Shown here piece by piece: positions 17,954 through 26,902 of a DNA stretch of 64,000 nucleotides. The DNA is from Pseudomonas lini (GTDB lineage: Bacteria > Pseudomonadota > Gammaproteobacteria > Pseudomonadales > Pseudomonadaceae): contig NZ_JYLB01000002.1 in NCBI RefSeq assembly GCF_001042905.1, positions 62,001-126,000 on the forward strand. The letters run 5' to 3'. Numbering within the stretch: the first letter of the stretch is position 1; every line of letters begins with the position of its first letter. Made by a program: the position numbers and the translations under genes. The notes below the pieces were generated by a model that worked only from the letters and a program-made list of their open reading frames with translations, was not told the origin of the DNA and did no database searches.

Positions 17954-19300
17954 ATGAAAAAGCCGCCCACGCTGAAGGGCAGATCCGACCCGGTGTTCGA
18001 TCGGTTGGGACAATCGCCCCACAAGGAACGCCTCTCGGACTATCTCGCGCTGCTCAAGCCTCTGGACGATCGGGGGCGTTATCTTCCATTTGATGAGTTG
18101 CGCTACCGTTGGGCGCCGGGGCTGGATTCGAATCTGTGCTGGGCCTTGGTCAAGAAAGCCCGAACCGCCCAATACGCAAGCCTTCTGCCATTGGGCGAGC
18201 CCACTCAGTGGGGCCAATTTGTGCTGACTCCATTGGCACAGAAAGCTATTTCTGCCGTCGACAGGAAAGCCACAACGGCCGCGCTGGAATACATGACCGG
18301 CCAGATCGGCGAGCGCGCGCATTTCAGCTATCTGCTCAACGATCTGATCGAAGATGAAGCCATCAGTAGCTGCCAGCTCGAAGGCGCGGCAACCACCACC
18401 CGTGTGGCCAAGGACATGCTTAAGCGCAAGCGCCTGCCGCGTACGCCGGATGAGCTGATGGTCATCGGCAACTACAAGATGATGAACTTCGCCTGGGAAA
18501 AGCGTTATGAACCCTTGAACGTCGAACTGATCACGGCGATGCATCGTGTTGGCGTCGAAGGTATCGATGACCCGCAATATTCACCGGGTGCTTTCAGGAT
18601 CAACGATGACGTGGTGGTGCAGGACGGTGAGGGCAACACTGTTCATACGCCGCCCCCCGCAGCGGGACTCGCGTCACGATTGCAGGTGCTGTCGAAGTGG
18701 ATCAACCAGTCTCACGACGATCCCAATCAAGTGGATTACCTTCATCCATTGATCAAAGGTATCGCGCTGCATTTTGCGCTGGGTTATGAGCATCCTTTTC
18801 GCGACGGTAACGGTCGGGTCGCGCGGGCATTGTTTTACTGGTTCATGTTCAAGAATGATTTCTCGGCCTTTCGCTACATCGCGATCAGTCTGTTACTGCG
18901 CAACGCGCCGGTGAAATACGGGCGCTCGTATCTGAATACCGAGGCCGATGATCTGGACTTGACCTATTTCATCGACTTCCAGTGTTCAGTCATCTTCCGG
19001 GCAGTCAGCGCTTTTACCGAGGCTTATCGAAAAAGCCTGGCCTATACCGAAGTCTTTGATCGATGGCTGCTGGAGTCAGGTTTCTTCGACCAGCTCTCCG
19101 AGAAACAGCGAGCCGTATACCAGGTGGCCAAGAGTGGTATGGCCAAGGAATTCACGGCGGTCAATGTGAAGGAGAATCTGAACTGCTCTTACAACACCGC
19201 ATCGGCCACCCTGAACGGGTTGGTCGAGCTGAAGGTGTTCGAGAAAAGGAAGATGGGGCGCGAGTGGGTGTTCTTCCTGCGGGCAGCGTCGGCGACCTGA
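17954..19300 (+). CDS. Fic domain protein, probable AMP transferase
   Basis: This 448-residue protein has the Fic core motif HPFRDGNGRVAR at 280-291, with the catalytic His280 and all the nucleotide-phosphate-binding residues, so it should be able to transfer AMP or a related group to a hydroxyl side chain. The inhibitory motif S-x-x-x-E-G is present N-terminal to it (Ser139 to Glu143-Gly144), which marks a class II, self-inhibited Fic protein. A C-terminal region from about 370 looks like a winged-helix domain (EFTAVNVKENLNCSYNTASATL). The target is unknown. No antitoxin gene is adjacent and none is needed. The ribosome-binding site is weak. Confidence 0.9.
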   Translation: MKKPPTLKGRSDPVFDRLGQSPHKERLSDYLALLKPLDDRGRYLPFDELRYRWAPGLDSNLCWALVKKARTAQYASLLPLGEPTQWGQFVLTPLAQKAISAVDRKATTAALEYMTGQIGERAHFSYLLNDLIEDEAISSCQLEGAATTTRVAKDMLKRKRLPRTPDELMVIGNYKMMNFAWEKRYEPLNVELITAMHRVGVEGIDDPQYSPGAFRINDDVVVQDGEGNTVHTPPPAAGLASRLQVLSKWINQSHDDPNQVDYLHPLIKGIALHFALGYEHPFRDGNGRVARALFYWFMFKNDFSAFRYIAISLLLRNAPVKYGRSYLNTEADDLDLTYFIDFQCSVIFRAVSAFTEAYRKSLAYTEVFDRWLLESGFFDQLSEKQRAVYQVAKSGMAKEFTAVNVKENLNCSYNTASATLNGLVELKVFEKRKMGREWVFFLRAASAT

Positions 19301-19305
19301 TGTTC

Positions 19306-19331
19306 GTGGGAGCGAGCAAGCTCGCTCCCAC
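19306..19331. repeat. REP-derived hairpin between convergent genes
   Basis: GTGGGAGCGAG-CAAG-CTCGCTCCCAC is a perfect 11-base stem with a four-base loop, a single-unit relative of the GTGGGAGCGGGC REP family. It separates the Fic gene from the DUF4197 gene (48-base gap) and may serve as terminator for both. Confidence 0.8.
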
Positions 19332-19348
19332 AGGATCGGAGTTGAGGT

Positions 19349-20038
19349 TTAGAGCGTACCAAACACCTTCTTCGCCAAACTGGTCGCCGCCGCCGCAGGA
19401 TTCTGGCGAATGGTTTCTTCCTGCTTGCCGATCATCTCGAACAAACCGTTCAACGCTTGCTCGGTCACGTAGCTTTCGATGTTGGCATTTTTCGCATCCA
19501 GCACGCCCAAGGTCGCGGCTTGTCCGGCGAATGCGTTGTACTGCTGGGCCAGGCCGACCTGGTCGGTGGCTTGTTTGACGATCGGCAGGAATTTGGTGCG
19601 GATCTGTTCGCGGCTGGTTTTGCTCAGGTACTGCGTCGCCGAGTCCTTGCCGCCGCTGAGGATCCCCTTGGCATCTTCCACGGTCATCTTCTTCACCGCA
19701 TCTACCAGGATCGGCTGAGCCTGTGTCACGGCCGTTTCAGCCGCTTTGTTCATACTGGTTTCCAGTTGATCGACTTGATCGCCCATGCCGAACTGTTTCA
19801 TTTTCTTGGCGACTTTACCCAGCTTGCCCGGCAGTTCGATTTTCACGTCCGGGTTGTTGCTGAAGCCGCCGGGTGTGCCGAGTTGTTTAACGGCCAGTTG
19901 CGCGCCTTGAGTCAGAGCGTCCTTGAGACCGCCGGTGGCGTCTTGTTGCGACAGGTCACTGAGAGACCCTGCCAGGGCGTTGGCGCAGATCATCAAGCCT
20001 GCGCACAGGCCGGCGAAGCGAAGGGTAGGGCGGAGCAT
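19349..20038 (-). CDS. DUF4197 family periplasmic protein
   Basis: This 229-residue protein has a cleavable signal peptide (hydrophobic to about residue 22, ANALA). The mature part begins with a DUF4197-type segment (DALTQGAQLAVKQLG) and contains a long helical region, ending ATSLAKKVFGTL. Its function is unknown. The ATG at 20038 is preceded by AAGGA at a proper distance; a start six codons upstream lacks one. It is 27 bases after the YbaY-like gene and probably in one transcript with plsB. Confidence 0.82.
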   Translation of the reverse strand: MLRPTLRFAGLCAGLMICANALAGSLSDLSQQDATGGLKDALTQGAQLAVKQLGTPGGFSNNPDVKIELPGKLGKVAKKMKQFGMGDQVDQLETSMNKAAETAVTQAQPILVDAVKKMTVEDAKGILSGGKDSATQYLSKTSREQIRTKFLPIVKQATDQVGLAQQYNAFAGQAATLGVLDAKNANIESYVTEQALNGLFEMIGKQEETIRQNPAAAATSLAKKVFGTL

Positions 20039-20065
20039 GGCGGCTTCCTTGTTCATAAAAGAGAG

Positions 20066-20464
20066 TTAGCGGGCGGCGTCGACGCGGATTTTCAGGGGTT
20101 GCGGATCTTTGCCGTCCAGTTGCACCGCGTAATTTTCAGTGGTGATGAACATCAGCTCGCCATTGACTTCGATGCGGGCGCTGACCGAGTAGCGGTGGCC
20201 GGGTTTGACCTGCGCCGGATCGTAGCTCAAATGGAACGGCAACGGCACCTGGCCTTTGACCGGGCCTTTCTGCTCGTCGAGCACTACCGCCGGTGCGTCG
20301 GCCAGAGACACATCTTGCAAGCTGACGCTCAAGGTTGCACTCGGTGGCAGGGCGATGCGTTGTAAGTAGAACACTTCGCCGGCGAGGCTGGCGTTGGCGG
20401 TCGGTTGTGTCGACTGGCAGGCACCGAGCAGGGTAGTCAGCAGGACGAGAGAGAGTTTTTTCAT
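20066..20464 (-). CDS. YbaY-family lipoprotein
   Basis: This 132-residue lipoprotein has a signal peptide and lipobox Leu-Gly-Ala-Cys16. The rest is predominantly beta, with the YbaY signatures GEVFYLQRIALPPSATL, PFHLSYDP and YSVSARIEVNGELMF. Members are outer-membrane or periplasmic lipoproteins of unclear role. It lies between plsB and the DUF4197 gene on the same strand, 51 and 27 bases apart. Confidence 0.85.
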   Translation of the reverse strand: MKKLSLVLLTTLLGACQSTQPTANASLAGEVFYLQRIALPPSATLSVSLQDVSLADAPAVVLDEQKGPVKGQVPLPFHLSYDPAQVKPGHRYSVSARIEVNGELMFITTENYAVQLDGKDPQPLKIRVDAAR

Positions 20465-20482
20465 CGAAGATCTCCGTATCGA

Positions 20483-20507
20483 AGGCGCCAGAAGAAGCCT
20501 GGCGCCT
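20483..20507. other. hairpin between plsB and ybaY-like gene
   Basis: AGGCGCCAG pairs perfectly with CTGGCGCCT across a seven-base loop. No T run follows on either strand, so it is more likely an mRNA processing or stabilising hairpin than a full terminator. Confidence 0.5.
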
Positions 20508-20515
20508 GTAGGAAT

Positions 20516-23020
20516 TTAGACGCTCTGCGCTGGAGCCGCGACTTGGTCCGCCGCATCTTCACTGCGATGCAATGCCACCTGACGGATCGACAAACGAATC
20601 TCCGCCGGCAACACCCGTTTGGCCGCGCCTTCGGCCAGTTCGCCGAGCAGTTCGTGGTAGCTCAGCTTGCCGGTTTCGTCACGGCGCAGCACGTCGAGGT
20701 CCAGCATTGTCTGGATGAAGTGACGGAACAGGCTCTTGTCGAAGAACTCCGGGGCGTTCAGGCCGTGGAGGATCGACAGGCGTTGGGCCATGACCGTGCA
20801 CAGGTCTTCCAGCTCTTCGGCGCTGATGCTGTTCTGGCCGCTGTTGAGCAGCAAGGAAACGGTCATGTAGAAGCGCTGCAAGGTCTGGGCGATGCTTTTC
20901 GACAGCAGCGTCAGCAGCACGAAATGCCGCGAACTCGGCGCGGGGCGCAGATACACCTCTTTCTCGAAACGCAGCAGGCCTTGCTCGACGAAGGCTTCGA
21001 GCCATTGATCGACCACGCCATCGAGTTCGTCCAGCGACCAGCGAATGAACAGCTCCGATTGCAAGTACGGATACAGTGCGCGGGTGTAGCGCAGGATCTG
21101 CTCGCGGCTCATGCGCGAGGTGCTCTGGAAGAAACTCGCCAGCAACGACGGCAACGCGAAGATGTGCAGCACGTTGTTGCGGTAGTAGGTCATCAGGACG
21201 GCGTTTTGTTCGTCCAGGTACAGAATCTTGCCCAGCGCATCGCTTTGCTCGGACAGCAGGTCCATGTCCTTCACGTGTTCGATCAACGCCCGACCGTCGC
21301 CCTCCGGCAGGGTGGTGTGCGAGGAGTAGGGAACCTTGCGCAACAGCGCCAGATACAGATCGAGCACCCGCGCCATGGCGCGATCGTCCAGGGCCAGACG
21401 GCTGGTGGACAGCAACGCCAGGGCCACCAGATTCACCGGGTTGATCGCCGCCGCTTCATTCAAATGCTGTGCGACTTTCTCGCCGAGGCGGTTGGTGGTT
21501 TCGTTCAGCCAGGCCGGTTTGAACTGCGGACCGAGTTCCTGTTGGCGCCAGTCTGGCTGTTCGCTGTCGAGGAATTCCGCCAGTTTGATCGGCTCACCGA
21601 AGTTGACCGCGACCTGACCGAAGCGCTGTTTGAGCGCGCCGATGACTTTGAAGATGTCGAAGATCGATTCTTTCTTCTTGCTCGCGCCACGCAATTCGCC
21701 GAGGTAGGTGCGGCCTTCCAGCACGCGCTCATAGCCGATGTACACCGGCACGAAGACGATCGGCATGCGCGACGAACGCAGGAAGCTGCGCAGAGTGATC
21801 GCGAGCATCCCGGTTTTTGGTTGCAGCATGCGTCCGGTGCGCGAACGGCCGCCCTCGACGAAGTACTCGACCGGGAAGCCTTTGGTGAACAGGGTGTGCA
21901 GGTATTCGTTGAACACCGAGGTGTAGAGCGGGTTGCCCTTGAAGGTGCGGCGCATGAAGAACGCCCCGCCCCGCCGTAGCAAACTGCCGATCACCGGCAT
22001 GTTGAGGTTGATCCCGGCGGCAATGTGCGGCGGGGTCAGGCCGTTGCGGAACAGCAGATAGGAGAGCAGCAAATAGTCGATGTGGCTGCGGTGGCACGGC
22101 ACGTAGATCACTTCGTGACCCTGGGCGACTTTCTGCACACCTTCGATGTGGTTGACCTTGATCCCGTCGTAGATCTTGTTCCAGAACCAGCTCAGCACCA
22201 CTTCCAGAAAGCGGATCGCGGTGTAGGTGTAGTCCGAGGCGATCTCGTTGCCGTAGCGCAAGGCCTGGGCCTTGGCTTTTTCCGGCGAGATGTTCTCGCG
22301 CTCGGCTTCGTCGAGGATCGCCTGTTTGACCAAGGGCTGATTGAGCAGGCCTTTGACCAGGTTGCGGCGGTGGGAAATGTCCGGGCCGATCACCGCGGCT
22401 TTCAGGTTGCGAAAGTGCACCCGCAGAATCCGCTGGGCCATGCGCACGGTGCGCTCGTGGCCTTTGTTGTGATCGATCAGTTCACGCAAATGAATCGGCG
22501 CCGAGAACTGCACCCGGGTCTTGCGTCCCAGAATCATGATGCTCAGCAGCCGACGCAAACGCCCGGTGACCGCCCAGCTGTCGGCGAACAGCAGTTTCCA
22601 CGGGCTCGACTCGCTGTCCGGCGACTGGCCCCAGAACACGCTGACCGGAATGATCTGCGCGTCTTCGGCGGCGTTCTGGCTCAGGGCGCTGACCAAGCGG
22701 GTCAGGGTCGGCGGCGCGCCGCGTTTGTCCTGACGGCCGAGCCAGTCGGGTTCCGGCGTCAGGTAAAAGAACGCGGCGGGTTCCACCAACGCACCCACCG
22801 ATACCGGCAACACCGGGCGCGGCAGACCGGCCTTGCTGCATTCGGTATCGACCACGGCAAGGTCGGTCAGTGAAGGATTTTGCAGGACGTAGAACACCGG
22901 CCGGCTGCGGTCGAGGTTGAGGGTGAACGACGACTGATTGATCGTCTCCGAGCGAACCCAGAGGTACAGCAGTCGGCGCAGGGTGCCAAACACAAGACGA
23001 CGGAACGGGGAACGGGTCAT
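20516..23020 (-). CDS. plsB: glycerol-3-phosphate 1-O-acyltransferase
   Basis: This 834-residue membrane-associated enzyme adds the first acyl chain to glycerol-3-phosphate, starting phospholipid synthesis. The acyltransferase blocks are seen in order: [11 protein letters not shown] near 308, [16 protein letters not shown] near 350, [13 protein letters not shown] near 385 and [13 protein letters not shown] near 420. Length matches PlsB of gammaproteobacteria. It heads a probable three-gene minus-strand unit. cdsA, for the next steps of the same pathway, is at 45843. Confidence 0.96.
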   Translation of the reverse strand: MTRSPFRRLVFGTLRRLLYLWVRSETINQSSFTLNLDRSRPVFYVLQNPSLTDLAVVDTECSKAGLPRPVLPVSVGALVEPAAFFYLTPEPDWLGRQDKRGAPPTLTRLVSALSQNAAEDAQIIPVSVFWGQSPDSESSPWKLLFADSWAVTGRLRRLLSIMILGRKTRVQFSAPIHLRELIDHNKGHERTVRMAQRILRVHFRNLKAAVIGPDISHRRNLVKGLLNQPLVKQAILDEAERENISPEKAKAQALRYGNEIASDYTYTAIRFLEVVLSWFWNKIYDGIKVNHIEGVQKVAQGHEVIYVPCHRSHIDYLLLSYLLFRNGLTPPHIAAGINLNMPVIGSLLRRGGAFFMRRTFKGNPLYTSVFNEYLHTLFTKGFPVEYFVEGGRSRTGRMLQPKTGMLAITLRSFLRSSRMPIVFVPVYIGYERVLEGRTYLGELRGASKKKESIFDIFKVIGALKQRFGQVAVNFGEPIKLAEFLDSEQPDWRQQELGPQFKPAWLNETTNRLGEKVAQHLNEAAAINPVNLVALALLSTSRLALDDRAMARVLDLYLALLRKVPYSSHTTLPEGDGRALIEHVKDMDLLSEQSDALGKILYLDEQNAVLMTYYRNNVLHIFALPSLLASFFQSTSRMSREQILRYTRALYPYLQSELFIRWSLDELDGVVDQWLEAFVEQGLLRFEKEVYLRPAPSSRHFVLLTLLSKSIAQTLQRFYMTVSLLLNSGQNSISAEELEDLCTVMAQRLSILHGLNAPEFFDKSLFRHFIQTMLDLDVLRRDETGKLSYHELLGELAEGAAKRVLPAEIRLSIRQVALHRSEDAADQVAAPAQSV

Positions 23021-23122
23021 ACGGCTTCTGCGTGAGTGAAAAAAACCGAGCGTTTGCTCGGGCGGTAGATAGTGTGCCGTATTCGTCGAAAATCGGCAAA
23101 AAAGCGCCTAAGTAAACTTGAG

Positions 23123-23150
23123 TTGAGAGTTTTGGCGTCTGTCATATACT
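23123..23150 (+). promoter_or_regulatory. sigma-70 promoter of the cold-shock gene
   Basis: TTGAGA, 16 bases, TATACT. Transcription would start about 30 bases before the ATG, so this gene lacks the long thermosensor leader of E. coli cspA. Confidence 0.65.
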
Positions 23151-23186
23151 CGGCCGTTCAAAATAAAAACAAGGGGGTAACTGGAT

Positions 23187-23396
23187 ATGGCTACGCGCGA
23201 AACTGGCAATGTGAAGTGGTTCAACGACGCCAAGGGCTATGGCTTCATTCAGCGCGAGGACGGGGTGGACGTGTTCGTGCACTACCGCGCGATCCGCGGC
23301 GAAGGGCATCGCTCGCTGACTGAAGGTCAGCAGGTTGAGTATGCGGTGGTGACAGGGGAGAAGGGCTTGCAGGCTGAGGATGTTGTAGGTCTGTAA
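23187..23396 (+). CDS. cold-shock domain protein (Csp family)
   Basis: This 69-residue single-domain OB-fold protein binds single-stranded RNA/DNA and acts as an RNA chaperone. RNP1 (KGYGFIQ) and RNP2 (VFVHY) are clear. It is somewhat divergent from the CspA main group ([18 protein letters not shown] instead of VHFSAI and FKTL), so it may not be cold-inducible. A stretch of five G before the start serves as ribosome-binding site. It is followed by a strong palindrome that can terminate transcription. Confidence 0.95.
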   Translation: MATRETGNVKWFNDAKGYGFIQREDGVDVFVHYRAIRGEGHRSLTEGQQVEYAVVTGEKGLQAEDVVGL

Positions 23397-23406
23397 CCCT
23401 GGAAAT

Positions 23407-23484
23407 CAAAAGATCGCAGCCTTCGGCAGCTCCTACAGGTGTACATATGACCCTGTAGGAGCTGCCGAAGGCTGCGATCTTTTT
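23407..23484. repeat. REP palindrome, GTAGGAGCTGCCGAAGGCTG family
   Basis: Perfect 30-base arms (AAAAGATCGCAGCCTTCGGC... and its complement) are separated by 11 bases and followed by TTTTT. The same family is at 28087-28163 and 31948-32039. Its position right after the csp stop suggests it also acts as terminator. Confidence 0.9.
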
Positions 23485-23506
23485 GGTTTTACGCGGTCTT
23501 TTCCAG

Positions 23507-23527
23507 CTTTTGGCTTTGCGCCAAAAG
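23507..23527. other. perfect hairpin upstream of repeat lipoprotein
   Basis: CTTTTGGC-tttgc-GCCAAAAG is an 8-base perfect stem within the 271-base gap between the csp gene and the repeat lipoprotein. Confidence 0.5.
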
Positions 23528-23559
23528 ACTGTTGAACAAAGCGCTGGATGGATAATCAC

Positions 23560-23575
23560 CTGTCAGTTCTGACAG
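23560..23575. promoter_or_regulatory. operator-like palindrome CTGTCAG-TT-CTGACAG
   Basis: A perfect 7-base inverted repeat with a two-base centre lies 93 bases before the lipoprotein start. The symmetry and length are typical of dimeric repressor sites. I cannot name the regulator. Confidence 0.5.
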
Positions 23576-23667
23576 TAGACGACCTCTTGCCCCAGACCTA
23601 CCCTCACTCCACGTTCACCTGGATTGTTTTGTTTCCGGTGTGTTGCTCATGCGAGAGGGATACGGTC

Positions 23668-25566
23668 ATGCGGAAGATCATCGCGTTTTTGCTGATGTTG
23701 AGTCTTGGTGGATGCACCACTCAGGATCCCTTCGATAAAAACCTGACTGAGCCCACCACTGCAATTACCACCTTGGCAGTGCCGCAACAGGACGATATTC
23801 AAAGTGTCTCGACCGCCCTGCCGTCAGTGTTCAAGGTGGTCGAAGCCCCGGCCGGCGAGCTGAATGCCGACACCTTGGGCGCCGAAGCCAGCGTGCAGGT
23901 GAGTTACCCGGCCATGGCACTTCGTGACACTGTCGGGATACGTCTGGCCGGTGTGGTACTGCGCGATGCATCGATTCAGACGGTCTCCACGGTGGGCACC
24001 CTGACGTTCAAGGTGCCCAAGGCGTGGGTGACCGAGAACCGCAATCGTACGGTCAGCCTGACTTTCACCTACAAAGTGGGCGGCGCTGGCAACCTGATCA
24101 CTTCATCGCCGTTGAGCATCCGTGTGGTGGGCGCGCAGGGGCAAAGCGTGTTCAAAGTGGTCGAGGCCCCGACGGGTGAGTTGAATGCCGACACACTGGG
24201 CACCGAGGCCAATGTGCAGGTGAGTTACCCGGCCATGGCACTCCGTGACACTGTCGGGATACGTCTGAGCGGCGTGGTATTGCGCGATGCATCGATTCAG
24301 ACGGTCTCCACGGTGGGCACCCTGACGTTCAAGGTGCCCAAGGCGTGGGTGACCGAGAACCGCAATCGTACGGTCAGCCTGACTTTCACCTACAAAGTGG
24401 GCGGCGCTGGCAACCTGATCACTTCATCGCCGTTGAGCATCCGTGTGGTGGGCGCGCAGGGGCAAAGCGTGTTCAAAGTGGTCGAGGCCCCGACGGGTGA
24501 GTTGAATGCCGACACACTGGGCACCGAGGCCAATGTGCAGGTGAGTTACCCGGCCATGGCACTCCGTGACACTGTCGGGATACGTCTGGCCGGTGTGGTA
24601 CTGCGCGATGCACCGATTCAGACGGTTTCCACGGTGGGAACGCTGACGTTCAAGTTGCCCAAGGCGTGGGTGACCGAGAACCTCAATCGCATAGTGAACC
24701 TCACTTACACCTACAAGGTGAGTGGTACGGGAAGCCTGATTACTTCGGCTGCGCTACCCATTAAGGTCACAAGTACGATAAGTGACGGTGAGCGGGCTGC
24801 CATTGAGCTCAATCAGCAATATGCCACCACCAGCAATGTTTGCCCGGGTAACAAGGCGGCTTTTTATTGCAGCGGCGTGTTGATCCGCACGGTGGATGAT
24901 TCCACAGCCTTTCGTGCCTGGAACCCGAGCCCGTCAGCCATCAACCTGGGTGGCGTTTCGTTCAGTTATATGAAAATCGGAATTGGCATGAATCGACTGC
25001 AGGGCAGCCGTACCCAAGGTCTGATCCTGGAGCCGGGTCAGTCCTTTACTGCCAATGGCGGCTATCCGCTTCAGGTGTTATGCGCCTTCCCTTACGACGG
25101 CGAGTCTCTGCGCCGAGGTTCGAGTGGCTGTGGGGTCAGTTCCGACTTTCCACAAAACAGCGGGTCGTGTGCTGCCCAGAACATCACAACGCTGGCGGCG
25201 TGGCGTACGCATTTTAACCAGTATAAAACCGCCCCTGACCGGTATCGTCATCAATGTGGTTTTGGTGTGGATCAGGCCGGGTTTGCCTTGAGTCTCACCG
25301 CGAGAGAAAACCCCGATGCAGAGACGCAAGCCTGGCAACAAAACGAAATTGTGATCAAGTTGTGGCCGCAAAACACATCCAATCTGCCGATCAAAGCGTT
25401 CTTTTATTTCCTCACTGCAAATCGGGCTGTAGGCGTTGAAGGGGCCAAGAATATCCAGCGGGATTTTTTCAAGACCACGGGCAGGCGCATTCCAGTTGTT
25501 CGGATTACGCCGAACGTCACATCGGGCAATATTTTCAGTTATTTTGCTGCGGATCAAGGGATCTAG
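23668..25566 (+). CDS. lipoprotein with three 107-residue repeats and unassigned C-domain
   Basis: This 632-residue lipoprotein begins at the ATG preceded by GAGGGA; the leader ends in a lipobox LGGC (Cys16). From residue 53 there are three tandem copies of a 107-residue unit (starts at 53, 160, 267), each beginning SVFKVVEAP and predicted to be an all-beta, Ig-like adhesion or spacer module. The C-terminal 260 residues form another domain with several cysteines (SNVCPGNKAAFYCSG, FRAWNPSPSA, CGVSS) resembling, from memory, the domain annotated halovibrin/HvnC in Pseudomonas; this is not verified. The layout suggests a surface or secreted protein with an effector or binding domain held away from the membrane by repeats. 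Confidence 0.75.
   Translation: MRKIIAFLLMLSLGGCTTQDPFDKNLTEPTTAITTLAVPQQDDIQSVSTALPSVFKVVEAPAGELNADTLGAEASVQVSYPAMALRDTVGIRLAGVVLRDASIQTVSTVGTLTFKVPKAWVTENRNRTVSLTFTYKVGGAGNLITSSPLSIRVVGAQGQSVFKVVEAPTGELNADTLGTEANVQVSYPAMALRDTVGIRLSGVVLRDASIQTVSTVGTLTFKVPKAWVTENRNRTVSLTFTYKVGGAGNLITSSPLSIRVVGAQGQSVFKVVEAPTGELNADTLGTEANVQVSYPAMALRDTVGIRLAGVVLRDAPIQTVSTVGTLTFKLPKAWVTENLNRIVNLTYTYKVSGTGSLITSAALPIKVTSTISDGERAAIELNQQYATTSNVCPGNKAAFYCSGVLIRTVDDSTAFRAWNPSPSAINLGGVSFSYMKIGIGMNRLQGSRTQGLILEPGQSFTANGGYPLQVLCAFPYDGESLRRGSSGCGVSSDFPQNSGSCAAQNITTLAAWRTHFNQYKTAPDRYRHQCGFGVDQAGFALSLTARENPDAETQAWQQNEIVIKLWPQNTSNLPIKAFFYFLTANRAVGVEGAKNIQRDFFKTTGRRIPVVRITPNVTSGNIFSYFAADQGI
23824..24771 (+). repeat. three tandem 321-base in-frame repeats
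   Basis: Copies begin at 23824, 24145 and 24466. Copies 1 and 2 are identical over most of their second halves, and copies 2 and 3 over most of their first halves. The third diverges towards its end. The pattern points to recent duplication or unequal crossover inside the gene. Confidence 0.9.
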
Positions 25567-25590
25567 AGGGACAGGGGGATTGAGTTGCCG

Positions 25591-25622
25591 AGGCCATGTT
25601 CGTCGTTGGACGGTCATGGCCT
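25591..25622. other. hairpin between convergent genes
   Basis: AGGCCATG (25591) pairs with CATGGCCT (25615). It lies between the repeat lipoprotein and the minus-strand gene at 25631. There is no T run, so terminator function is uncertain. Confidence 0.4.
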
Positions 25623-25630
25623 GTGGCTCA

Positions 25631-26008
25631 TCAGGCAGTTTTCCAGGTGATCTCTTCCTCACCATCAACGCTGATCCGCATCCAGCGATCCGCCGTCTCT
25701 TCACCTTCTTCCTCAACCCAACTGCCCGGCGCGCAACGCACTTCGACGTTCAACGCGGCAAACGCAGCGCGGGCGCAGGCGATGTCGTCTTCCCATGGGG
25801 TCTGGTCGCTTTCCAGGTACAGGCTGTTCCATTTGCCGACAGCTTTCGGCAGCCAGGTAACCGGCACATTGCCGGCCTTGCACTTGTAGGTCTGGCCTTT
25901 CTGAACCCAATCGGTGCATGGGCCTAAAGCCGCGCCGAGCCAGGCTGCGATGGCCTTGTAGTCGATGTCGGCGTCTTTCAGGTAAATCTCGATATCGGGT
26001 TGGCGCAT
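25631..26008 (-). CDS. conserved hypothetical protein, 125 residues
   Basis: This acidic soluble protein begins MRQPDIEIYLKDAD at an ATG preceded by GAGG; the longer open frame upstream is discarded. It contains KAIAAWLGAALGP and WEDDIACARAAFAALNVEVRC, a mixed alpha/beta pattern, and ends EEEITWKTA. No signal peptide or motif is recognised. It is 84 bases downstream of rlmA on the same strand and may share its transcript. Confidence 0.72.
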   Translation of the reverse strand: MRQPDIEIYLKDADIDYKAIAAWLGAALGPCTDWVQKGQTYKCKAGNVPVTWLPKAVGKWNSLYLESDQTPWEDDIACARAAFAALNVEVRCAPGSWVEEEGEETADRWMRISVDGEEEITWKTA

Positions 26009-26092
26009 GGATGTCCTCACTGCGGGTCTGAAAAATCCATTCGCGGATTTAGCCGGTCTCAAGCCATTGCTCAAGACCAAAAAATTAAGAAA

Positions 26093-26902
26093 TTATTGAA
26101 GCACGAAGTAATCGTAGCGCATCGACACGGTGACCTCGAACGGCTCGGCCTGTTCGATGACTGCCGCCCGGCGTTCGGCACTCGCGCGCCAACCGTGGGG
26201 TGTCATGGCCAACAGGTTCGCGCGATCCTGACCGTTAACCAGCGTCAGTTTGAACTCCAGGGTTTCGCTGTGTTGCAGCGCCATGCCTTCCGGCATCAAT
26301 GCCAAGTGCTTGTCGTCGGTGTACTCGCGCACTTCGTCATACAGCCGTTCGCGCAATTCCATCAGATGGCCGCTGGTCGGCCCGACTTTCATCAAGCCGC
26401 CGCCGGGGCTGAGCAGGCGTTTGGCTTCTTCCCAGTCCAGCGGGCTGAAAACGCTGGCGAGAAACTGGCAGCTGCCTGAGGCCAATGGCACTCGCGCCAT
26501 GCTGGCGATCAACCAGGTCAGCGCAGGGTTGCGTTTGCAGGCGCGTTTGACCGCTTCCCGGGAAATGTCCAGGGCGTAGCCATCGGCGTTGGGCAAGGCT
26601 TCGGCGATTTGCGCGGTGTAGTAACCCTCGCCACAACCGATGTCCAGCCAGCGTTGGGGCGCGTACTGCGCCGCCAGTTCCGCCAGGCGCTTGGCCACCG
26701 GCGCGTAATGGCCGGCGTTCAAAAAATCGCGACGGGCTTCGACCATCGCCAGGTTATCCCCAGGGTCGCGGCTGTTTTTGTGCTGCACCGGCAACAGGTT
26801 CAAATAACCCTGTCGCGCACGGTCGAAACGATGCCCGGCGGGGCAAGCCACGCCGTTGTCCACCGCGTTCAGCGGTTCGCTGCAGATCGGACACGCAAGC
26901 AT
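26093..26902 (-). CDS. rlmA: 23S rRNA guanine-N1 methyltransferase, RlmA family
   Basis: This 269-residue SAM-dependent methyltransferase modifies a guanine in hairpin 35 of 23S rRNA (G745 in E. coli). An N-terminal zinc finger (Cys4, Cys7, Cys20, His24) comes before the RlmA signature GYLNLLP and the SAM site LDIGCGEGYYT. FSPLDWEEAKRLLSPGG follows. Its ATG overlaps the dapE stop (TGATG), so the genes are translationally coupled. Confidence 0.88.
   Translation of the reverse strand: MLACPICSEPLNAVDNGVACPAGHRFDRARQGYLNLLPVQHKNSRDPGDNLAMVEARRDFLNAGHYAPVAKRLAELAAQYAPQRWLDIGCGEGYYTAQIAEALPNADGYALDISREAVKRACKRNPALTWLIASMARVPLASGSCQFLASVFSPLDWEEAKRLLSPGGGLMKVGPTSGHLMELRERLYDEVREYTDDKHLALMPEGMALQHSETLEFKLTLVNGQDRANLLAMTPHGWRASAERRAAVIEQAEPFEVTVSMRYDYFVLQ

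Noticed and set aside
23187..23396. cspA-type cold-sensing leader
   Set aside because: The best promoter places the transcript start about 30 bases before the ATG, leaving no room for the long structured leader.
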